NCBI GenBank assembly: GCA_948663505.1
Contig: CAPNAQ010000066.1
Coordinates: 1 to 9,467 of the forward strand
Length of the DNA: 9,467 nt
DNA from: an uncultured Clostridia bacterium
GTDB lineage: Bacteria > Bacillota > Clostridia > TANB77 > CAG-508
Reading direction: 5' to 3'
The notes beneath the pieces are model-generated. The model did not search any database. It worked only from the letters and a program-made list of their open reading frames with translations, and was not told the DNA's origin. Position 1 is the first letter of the stretch, and every line of letters begins with the position of its first letter. Positions 1 through 5,790 of the stretch are shown here, piece by piece. The position numbers were made by a program, and so were the translations under genes.

Positions 1-18
1 ACATCAATAAAACTTTTC

Positions 19-24
19 TATAAT
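19..24 (+). promoter_or_regulatory. Candidate -10 box upstream of fabD
   Basis: A perfect TATAAT lies 37 bases before the fabD start codon. Its -35 partner would fall at or before the window's left edge, so the promoter cannot be confirmed. In sequence this AT-rich such a hexamer can arise by chance. In related clusters fabD is usually read through from upstream fabK, acpP or fabH. Confidence 0.25.
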
Positions 25-61
25 ATAAAATAAAGAAATAAAAAAGGAGTTAAAAGAAATT

Positions 62-1066
62 ATGAAAATTGCATTTTTATTTCCAGGTCAAGGAAGTCAA
101 AAAGTCGGAATGGGAAAAGATTTATATAAAAAATATAAAGAAGTAAGAGATGTATATACAAAAGCATCAGAAATTTCAGGAATAGATATAGCAACATTGT
201 GTTTTAATGGCATAAGAAAAGAATATAACAAAAAAGAATATGTTGAAGTAGAAGAAATAGGTGAAGATTTAATAAAAACAGAAAATACACAGCTTGCAAT
301 TGCGACAATGAGTTTATCAATTTTAGAAATATTAAAAAAACAAGGAATTAAAGCAGAAATAGCTGTTGGATTAAGTTTAGGAGAATATCCAGCATTAATA
401 TATGGTGGACAACTAGGGTTTGAAGATGGTATAAAATTACTTAAACAAAGAGGCTTTTTAATGCAAAATAAATTACCAAAAGGTGAATATGCAATGCTTG
501 CCATAATTGGTCTAGAAAGTTCAAAAATTGAAGATATATGTGAAGAATTAGAAAAAGAAGGTCAATTTATTGTACCTGCTAATTATAATTATTCTAATCA
601 AACAGTAGTATCAGGTAGTAAAGAAGCTATAGAAAAGGCTATACCAATTTTTAAAGAAAGTGGAGCAAAAAAAGTTGTAGAATTAAAAACAAGTGGACCA
701 TTTCATACAAAAGCTTTAGAACAAGCAAAAAATGAGTATGAAAAAGAATTACAAAATATATCTTTTAATAAAGGAAATGTAAATGTTATAAAAAATATTG
801 ATGGAACATTTTATAAAGAAAAAGATAATTTAAAAGATATTTTAGCAAATCATATTGTTAGTCCAGTTAGATTAGATAAAGCAATTGGACTAATGAGTGA
901 TGAGGGTATTGATACATATATTGAAATAGGACCAGGTAAAGCTTTAACAGGTTTCATAAAAAAAGAATTGACTAATGCCAATATAGTAAACATTTTTGAT
1001 GTTGATACTTTAGAAACATTTTTAAAAGATTTGGCAGACAAAAAATTTGAAGAATTTTTGGGATGA
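62..1066 (+). CDS. fabD: Malonyl-CoA:ACP transacylase FabD
   Basis: FabD moves the malonyl group from CoA to acyl carrier protein, feeding every round of cytoplasmic type II fatty-acid elongation. The 334 residues hold the family marks: GQGSQ at 9-13 (oxyanion loop), the nucleophile Ser105 in GLSLGEY, an Arg130 that should bind the malonyl carboxylate, the catalytic His215 in SGPFHT, and EIGPGK at 288-293. The usual GHSxG elbow has Leu in place of His, a variation I believe occurs in clostridial forms. An insertion of about 20 residues (roughly 52-74) makes it longer than the E. coli enzyme. The start is set by AAAAAGGAG 12 bases upstream. The last 13 residues (DLADKKFEEFLG and the preceding Lys) and the stop are encoded by copy A of a dispersed repeat, so the C-terminus was probably remodelled by it. 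First gene of the fab-acc run. Confidence 0.96.
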   Translation: MKIAFLFPGQGSQKVGMGKDLYKKYKEVRDVYTKASEISGIDIATLCFNGIRKEYNKKEYVEVEEIGEDLIKTENTQLAIATMSLSILEILKKQGIKAEIAVGLSLGEYPALIYGGQLGFEDGIKLLKQRGFLMQNKLPKGEYAMLAIIGLESSKIEDICEELEKEGQFIVPANYNYSNQTVVSGSKEAIEKAIPIFKESGAKKVVELKTSGPFHTKALEQAKNEYEKELQNISFNKGNVNVIKNIDGTFYKEKDNLKDILANHIVSPVRLDKAIGLMSDEGIDTYIEIGPGKALTGFIKKELTNANIVNIFDVDTLETFLKDLADKKFEEFLG

Positions 1067-1076
1067 CAATGAACTA
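1025..1076 (+). repeat. Dispersed repeat, copy A (inside the fabD 3' end)
   Basis: This stretch matches copies at 1100-1151 and 9417-9467 without gaps. The shared start is AAGATTTGGCAGAC and the shared end is GGATGAC-ATGAAC. It is in the fabD frame and encodes KDLADKKFEEFLG followed by TGA. Copy A is the most diverged in its tail (CAATGAACTATTGG instead of CGATGAACGAGCGAG), so it may be the oldest copy or the native sequence from which the others derive. Confidence 0.8.
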
Positions 1077-1099
1077 TTGGAACGAAAATGCTTCAGAGA

Positions 1100-1186
1100 A
1101 AAGATTTGGCAGACGAAATTTTCGAAGAAATTTTAGGATGACGATGAACGAGCGAGTAAAACGGAGCGAAGTGAAAGGAAAGGTGT
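1100..1186 (+). repeat. Dispersed repeat, copy B (fabD-fabG spacer)
   Basis: This is the second copy, 75 bases after copy A and in the same frame, where it would encode KDLADEIFEEILG then TGA. The core matching the other copies is 1100-1151. A GC-richer tail (GAGCGAGTAAAACGGAGCG and on) probably belongs to the element but can be compared only with the degenerate copy A tail. The repeat fills nearly all of the fabD-fabG gap. Its right end (AAAGGAAAGG) is the ribosome binding site of fabG. Confidence 0.8.
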
Positions 1187-1190
1187 AATT

Positions 1191-1932
1191 ATGAGTGAAA
1201 ATAAAGTTGTTTTAATAACAGGAGGAACAAGAGGAATAGGAAAAGCAATTGCAATAAAATTTGCAAAAGAAGGATATAATCTAGTAATTAATTATGTATC
1301 AGATAAAACAGATATAGATAGTTTAAAAGAAGAATTTAAACAATATAATATAGAAACATTATTTATAAAAACTGATGTTTCAAATTTTGAAGATTGCGAA
1401 AATATGATAAAAAAAGCTATAGAAAAGTTTGAGAAGATTGATGTTTTAGTTAATAATGCTGGAATAACAAAAGATAATCTAATATTAAGAATGACTAAAG
1501 AAGAATTTGATAAAGTTATTGATATAAATTTAAAAGGAACATTTAATGTTACTAAAAATGTAGTTCCTTATATGATGAAAAAGAAAACAGGTAAAATTAT
1601 TAATTTATCATCAGTTGTTGGAGTATCAGGAAATGCAGGTCAATGTAATTATTCCGCTTCTAAGGCAGGAATTATAGGATTTACTAAAAGTATTGCTAAA
1701 GAGCTTGCTAGTAGAAATATTCTTGCTAATTGTATAGCTCCTCGGCTTTATTGATACAGATATGACTTCTGTATTGACTGATAGTGTTAAAGAAAGTATT
1801 AATTCTCAAATCCCTTTAAAGAGAATGGGAACTGCTGAAGAGATTGCTAATACAGTTTATTTTTTAGGTGGAGATGATAATACATATATTACTGGGCAGG
1901 TTATTAATGTTGATGGTGGCATGGTTATGTAA
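1191..1932 (+). CDS. fabG: 3-oxoacyl-ACP reductase FabG, +1 frameshift at codon 184
   Basis: FabG is the NADPH-dependent reductase that turns 3-oxoacyl-ACP into 3-hydroxyacyl-ACP. It is a short-chain dehydrogenase with the cofactor loop TGGTRGIG at 10-17, NNAG at 88-91, Asn113 and the catalytic Ser141-Tyr154-Lys158. The opening frame ends at TGA 1752-1754 after 187 residues, losing the C-terminal quarter. If the C at 1743 is skipped after Pro184 (CCT), translation continues as GFIDTDMTSVL and ends with GQVINVDGGMVM at TAA 1930-1932. That gives 246 residues, the normal FabG length, and restores the conserved APGFIDTDM segment. Both halves are well conserved, so this does not look like a decayed gene. 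The same CCT-C-GG interruption occurs in accDA. The start follows AAAGGAAAGGTG with good spacing. Whether the full-length protein is made by frameshifting or the extra C is an error cannot be settled here. Confidence 0.93.
1740..1746 (+). other. Candidate +1 frameshift site in fabG (CCT-C-GGC)
   Basis: The codons are GCT CCT CGG CTT TAT TGA in the opening frame. Skipping C1743 gives GCT CCT GGC TTT ATT GAT, the conserved A-P-G-F-I-D. The A-site codon at the slip would be CGG, which is very rare here, and a stop follows three codons later. No Shine-Dalgarno-like spur of the prfB type and no obvious downstream hairpin is visible. Confidence 0.65.
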
Positions 1933-1943
1933 AAAACAAATTA

Positions 1944-2047
1944 AAAGTAGCATCTGGCACATTTTCGGCATTCATAACAATCTTCAATATACACAAAGTA
2001 CATCTTCAGCTTGTTATAAACACCAAAAATGCACAATATACTACTTT
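1944..2047 (+). repeat. Long imperfect inverted repeat between fabG and fabF
   Basis: The 182-base gap after fabG holds nested complementary arms: AAAGTAG at 1944-1950 with CTACTTT at 2041-2047, GCATT at 1968-1972 with AATGC at 2028-2032, and ATAACAA at 1974-1980 with TTGTTAT at 2011-2017. Together they could fold into one long interrupted hairpin. It has no uridine run, so it is not a standard terminator. It may be an RNA-processing or stability element, or the remnant of a small mobile repeat. A TACAAT at 2064-2069 could be a weak -10 box for fabF. Confidence 0.4.
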
Positions 2048-2114
2048 AAATTTATTTTTTTAGTACAATTTTTACAGTAAAATTTATGGTGGTGAAAGGA
2101 GAAAAAATAAAAAA

Positions 2115-3359
2115 ATGGAAAGAAGAGTTGTAATAACAGGATTAGGAGCAATAACTCCAATTGGAAATACTACAGAAGAATATTGGAAAGGATTAAAAGA
2201 AGGTAAATGTGGAATAGGAGAAATAACACAATTTGATACAACAAACTACAAAGTAAAAATAGCAGGTGAAGTAAAAGGATACAATCCTGAAGAATATTTT
2301 GATAAAAGAAATGCAAAAAGATTAGATAGATTTTCACAGTTTGCCATAATAGCAGCAAAAGAAGCAATGAAAGATAGCAAAATTACATCAGAGAATACAG
2401 ATATGACAAAAGTTGGAGTTGTAATTGGATCTGGAATTGGAGGATTAAGCACAATAGAAAAAGAAAATGCAAATATGATAGAAAAAGGACCTGATAGAGT
2501 ATCACCAATGTACATACCAATGTGTATAGGAAATATGGCAGCAGGAAATGTGGCAATTGAATTAGGAACAAAAGGAGAATCTGTATCTATGGTTACAGCG
2601 TGTGCTAGTGGAACACACTCAATAGGAGAAGCATATAGAATGATAAAACATGGATATGAAGATGTAATATTTGCAGGAGGAACAGAAGCATCAATTACTC
2701 CAACAGGAATCGCAGGATTTACAAATATAAAAGCATTAACACAAGAAACAAATATAAGTAGAGCAAGTATACCATTTGATAAAGAAAGAAGTGGATTTGT
2801 TATGGGGGAAGGAGCAGGTATACTTGTATTAGAAGAACTAGAACATGCACAAAAAAGAGGAGCAAAAATATATGCAGAAATAGTAGGATATGGAGCAACA
2901 TCAGATGCATATCATATAACATCACCATCACCAGATGGAGAAGGTGCAGCAAGAGCGATAACAAGAGCAATACAAGACGCTAATATAGAACCAAAAGATA
3001 TTACATATATAAATGCACATGGAACATCAACACACTTAAATGATGCAGGAGAAACATTAGCAATAAAAAAAGCATTAGGAGAAGCAAGTAAAAAAGTTAT
3101 GGTTAGTTCAACTAAAGGAAATACAGGACATTTATTAGGAGCAGCAGGAGGAATTGAAGCAGTTGCATGTGTTAAGGCTGTTGAAGATGATTTCGTACCA
3201 CCAACTATAAATTATAAAGTTCCAGATGAAGAGTGTGATTTAGATATAGTACCAAATGAAGGAAGGAATGTTGAAGTACAATATGCTATGTCAAATTCTC
3301 TAGGTTTTGGAGGACATAATAGTTCTATAATATTTAAAAAGTATAGTGAAGGGATCTAA
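2115..3359 (+). CDS. fabF: 3-oxoacyl-ACP synthase II FabF
   Basis: FabF condenses malonyl-ACP with a growing acyl-ACP, releasing CO2, and is the elongating ketosynthase of the pathway. The 414 residues match the usual length. They begin with the family-typical RRVVITGLGAITP, carry the nucleophile Cys163 in TACASGTHSI, the decarboxylation histidines His302 (NAHGTSTHLND) and His339 (GNTGHLLGAAGG), Lys334, and the closing NSLGFGGHN at 394-402. The start is fixed by this N-terminus. The GAAAGGAG upstream sits 13 bases away, slightly far. Codons are mostly A-ended through the first three quarters, then become T-ended. The stop is five bases before accB, so the two are probably translationally coupled. 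All catalytic residues are present and the frame is uninterrupted. Confidence 0.97.
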   Translation: MERRVVITGLGAITPIGNTTEEYWKGLKEGKCGIGEITQFDTTNYKVKIAGEVKGYNPEEYFDKRNAKRLDRFSQFAIIAAKEAMKDSKITSENTDMTKVGVVIGSGIGGLSTIEKENANMIEKGPDRVSPMYIPMCIGNMAAGNVAIELGTKGESVSMVTACASGTHSIGEAYRMIKHGYEDVIFAGGTEASITPTGIAGFTNIKALTQETNISRASIPFDKERSGFVMGEGAGILVLEELEHAQKRGAKIYAEIVGYGATSDAYHITSPSPDGEGAARAITRAIQDANIEPKDITYINAHGTSTHLNDAGETLAIKKALGEASKKVMVSSTKGNTGHLLGAAGGIEAVACVKAVEDDFVPPTINYKVPDEECDLDIVPNEGRNVEVQYAMSNSLGFGGHNSSIIFKKYSEGI

Positions 3360-3364
3360 TTAAA

Positions 3365-3823
3365 ATGAATTATGATGAAATTAAAAAATTAATTGATTAT
3401 ATGGGAGCAGCTCAAATTGATGAGTTAGAAATAGAATTTCCAGAAGGAATGAAAATAGGAATGAAGAAAAATACTAACAAAAGTACAGAAATTGCAACTA
3501 CTCAAATACAAACACAACCAGTGATACCAAATATTCAAGTAAATACTGAAAATAATGTAGTAAAAGAAGATAAATCATGTGAAAAAGCTTATAAAATAAT
3601 AAAATCACCTATGGTTGGTACTTTTTATTCAAGTTCTTCACCTGAAGCAAAACCTTTTGTAAAAGTTGGAGATATTGTAAAAAAGGGTCAAGTTGTTTGT
3701 ATTGTTGAGGCAATGAAATTAATGAATGAAATTGAATCAGAATTTGATGGAGAAGTTGCTGAAATTTGCGTTAAAAATGAAGATGTAGTTGAATATGGAA
3801 TGCCATTGTTTAAATTAAAATAA
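3365..3823 (+). CDS. accB: Biotin carboxyl carrier protein of acetyl-CoA carboxylase (AccB)
   Basis: AccB carries the biotin that shuttles carboxylate between AccC and the AccDA carboxyltransferase. The 152 residues are normal for the family: an N-terminal helical part (MNYDEIKKLIDYM), a flexible Thr/Asn/Gln-rich linker at about 36-75, and a C-terminal biotinyl domain from about 78. That domain contains SPMVGTFY and the biotin attachment site EAMKLMNEI, with Lys118 as the modified residue. There is only a weak binding site (AAGGG inside the fabF end), and the start lies five bases after the fabF stop, so translation probably depends on coupling. There is no promoter between fabF and accB. Confidence 0.96.
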   Translation: MNYDEIKKLIDYMGAAQIDELEIEFPEGMKIGMKKNTNKSTEIATTQIQTQPVIPNIQVNTENNVVKEDKSCEKAYKIIKSPMVGTFYSSSSPEAKPFVKVGDIVKKGQVVCIVEAMKLMNEIESEFDGEVAEICVKNEDVVEYGMPLFKLK

Positions 3824-3860
3824 CAGCTTACAGTAAATAATGTGTCACTATAAAACTTAC

Positions 3861-3888
3861 TTTGAAATGTATATCTATTTTATATAAT
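3861..3888 (+). promoter_or_regulatory. Promoter-like block before fabZ, repeated before accC
   Basis: The block holds TTGAAA (3862-3867) and a perfect TATAAT (3883-3888) separated by 15 bases. It matches the block at 4373-4400 at 26 of 28 positions with identical spacing. The 15-base spacer is short for a housekeeping sigma factor, so it may be a suboptimal internal promoter or a shared protein-binding site. It lies 43 bases before the fabZ start. Confidence 0.45.
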
Positions 3889-3931
3889 CAAAAATAATAA
3901 AATAGAAAACCTTAAAAAGAAAGGAATTAAT

Positions 3932-4357
3932 ATGTTAAATAAAGATGAAATAAAAAGAATAATACCACAAAGAGATCCATTTTTAATGATTGATGAAGTA
4001 GAAACATATGTACCAGGAGAAAGATGTATTGCTTACAAAAATGTAAGTGAAGACGAATATTATTTTAAAGGACATTTTCCAGGTAATCCTATTATGCCAG
4101 GTGTGTTAATGGTTGAGGCTTTAGCTCAAACTGGAGCAGTAGCAATACTTTCTATGGAAGAAAACAGAGGTAAAAATGCATTATTTGGTGGAATAAACAA
4201 CTTGAAATTTAAAAAGCAAGTAACACCAGGAGATAAATTAAAACTAGAGGTAAAAATTATAAAGAAAAAAGGACCTATAGGAATAGGAGAAGCAATAGCA
4301 ACAGTAAATGGAAAAATTGCGGTAAAAGGAGAATTAACTTTTGCAATAGTAGAATAA
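3932..4357 (+). CDS. fabZ: 3-hydroxyacyl-ACP dehydratase FabZ
   Basis: FabZ removes water from 3-hydroxyacyl-ACP to give trans-2-enoyl-ACP, the substrate of FabI downstream. The 141-residue hot-dog protein has the standard N-terminal IIPQRDPFLMID, the catalytic His48 in GHFPGNPIMPG and the catalytic Glu62 in MVEALAQTGA. The end, GELTFAIVE, is typical. ATG is preceded by AAAGGAATTAAT with normal spacing. It is separated from accB by 108 bases and from accC by 75 bases. Each gap holds the same promoter-like block, so fabZ and accC may have extra internal transcription starts. Length and motifs are complete. FabA is unlikely because no FabA-type isomerase features are seen. Confidence 0.96.
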   Translation: MLNKDEIKRIIPQRDPFLMIDEVETYVPGERCIAYKNVSEDEYYFKGHFPGNPIMPGVLMVEALAQTGAVAILSMEENRGKNALFGGINNLKFKKQVTPGDKLKLEVKIIKKKGPIGIGEAIATVNGKIAVKGELTFAIVE

Positions 4358-4372
4358 ATCTAAGTTTTGTTT

Positions 4373-4400
4373 TTTGAAATATATATCTTTTTTATATAAT
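4373..4400 (+). promoter_or_regulatory. Promoter-like block before accC
   Basis: This second occurrence of the 28-base block has TTGAAA at 4374-4379, a 15-base spacer and TATAAT at 4395-4400. It begins 15 bases after the fabZ stop and ends 32 bases before the accC start. The surrounding bases are not conserved between the two copies, so the block itself appears to be selected or copied. Confidence 0.45.
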
Positions 4401-4432
4401 TAAATTAATATCCATAAAAAAGGAGAAAATAA

Positions 4433-5782
4433 ATGTTAAAAAAAGTTTTAATTGCAAATCGTGGAGAAATCGCTGTAAGAATAATAAGAGCATGTAGAGA
4501 AATGGGAATAAAAACTGTTGCTGTATACTCAGAAGCTGATAAAAATTCATTACACAAAGAATTAGCAGATGAAGCAGTGTGTATAGGTCCAGCAACACCT
4601 AATAAAAGTTATTTAAATGTTAAATCAATAATAGAAGCAGCATGTCTAAAAGGGTGTGATAGTATTCATCCTGGATATGGCTTTTTATCAGAGAATAGTA
4701 GCTTTGCAAAAATATGTGATGAAATAGGTATTAAATTTATTGGTCCTTCTTATAAAATGATTGAATTAATGGGGAATAAATCAAAAGCGAAAGAGACAAT
4801 GAAAAAAGCTAATGTTCCAGTTGTAGCTGGTTCAGATGGACTAATTTATACAATTACAGAAGCATTAAAAATTGCAGAAAAAATAAAATATCCTGTAATA
4901 TTAAAAGCTTCAGCAGGCGGTGGCGGAAAGGGTATTAGAGTTGCTTATAATGATGAAGAGTTAAAGAAATATTATGAAATGGTAAAGCAAGAAGCTAAAA
5001 TATCTTTTAATGATGATTCTTTATACATAGAAAAATTTATTGAAAATCCTAGACATATTGAAATTCAAATATTAGCTGATGAACATGGAAATGTTGTTCA
5101 TTTAGGAGAAAGAGATTGTACAATACAAAGAAAAAATCAAAAAGTACTTGAAGAAACACCATCTGAAGTAATTTCTGATAAATTAAGAAAAAAAATGGGA
5201 GACATTGTAGTAAATGCAATTAAGAAGATAGGATATAGTAATGTTGGAACAATAGAGTTTATTGTAGATAAAAATAAAGATTTTTATTTTATGGAGATGA
5301 ATACAAGAGTTCAAGTAGAACATCCAATTACAGAAGCAATTACAGGAATAGATATTATAAAAGAACAATTAAAAATAGCAGGAGGAGAAAAATTAAAATA
5401 TAAACAAGAAGATATTAAATTTACAGGTCATAGTTTAGAAGCAAGAATAAATGCTGAAAATCCAAATAAAAATTTTATGCCTTGTGCAGGTGAGATAAAA
5501 GAATTACATATACCAGGAGGAAATGGAATAAGGATTGATACAGCATTATATCCAGGATATATTATTCCACCAAATTATGATTCAATGATTGCAAAAGTTA
5601 TTGTTCATGGAAAAGATAGAGAAGAGTCTATTGCAAAAATGAAGAGTGCTTTAGCAGAGTTTGTTATTGATGGTATAGATACAAATATTGATTTTTTATA
5701 TGATATTCTTAATCACAAAGATTTTGTAGCTAATAATTATGATACTTCTTTTTTAGCAAAACAAACGTTTTTTATGGGGTGA
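4433..5782 (+). CDS. accC: Biotin carboxylase subunit of acetyl-CoA carboxylase (AccC)
   Basis: AccC uses ATP and bicarbonate to carboxylate the biotin on AccB, the first half of malonyl-CoA synthesis. The 449 residues match the family length and keep E. coli numbering at key points. They include the N-terminal KVLIANRGEIAVRIIRA, HPGYGFLSEN at 79-88, the ATP-grasp glycine loop ASAGGGGKG at 159-167, HIEIQILAD at 208-216, ERDCTIQR at 226-233, and the metal and catalytic region around Glu288 and Arg292 (MNTRVQVEHPITE). The start follows AAAAAAGGAGAAAATAA. Its Pro80-Gly81 is encoded CCT GGA with no extra base, a useful contrast to the fabG and accDA interruptions. The stop overlaps the ribosome binding site of accDA. 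Confidence 0.97.
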   Translation: MLKKVLIANRGEIAVRIIRACREMGIKTVAVYSEADKNSLHKELADEAVCIGPATPNKSYLNVKSIIEAACLKGCDSIHPGYGFLSENSSFAKICDEIGIKFIGPSYKMIELMGNKSKAKETMKKANVPVVAGSDGLIYTITEALKIAEKIKYPVILKASAGGGGKGIRVAYNDEELKKYYEMVKQEAKISFNDDSLYIEKFIENPRHIEIQILADEHGNVVHLGERDCTIQRKNQKVLEETPSEVISDKLRKKMGDIVVNAIKKIGYSNVGTIEFIVDKNKDFYFMEMNTRVQVEHPITEAITGIDIIKEQLKIAGGEKLKYKQEDIKFTGHSLEARINAENPNKNFMPCAGEIKELHIPGGNGIRIDTALYPGYIIPPNYDSMIAKVIVHGKDREESIAKMKSALAEFVIDGIDTNIDFLYDILNHKDFVANNYDTSFLAKQTFFMG

Positions 5783-5790
5783 TTTTGATT

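Noticed and set aside
1191..1754. Reading fabG as a complete 187-residue protein
   Set aside because: It would end with PRLY just before the conserved G-F-I-D-T-D-M segment, and the next frame carries the missing 62 residues intact.
1868..2080. 70-residue + strand frame over the fabG end and spacer
   Set aside because: It overlaps the shifted fabG end, has no ribosome binding site and no protein-like composition.
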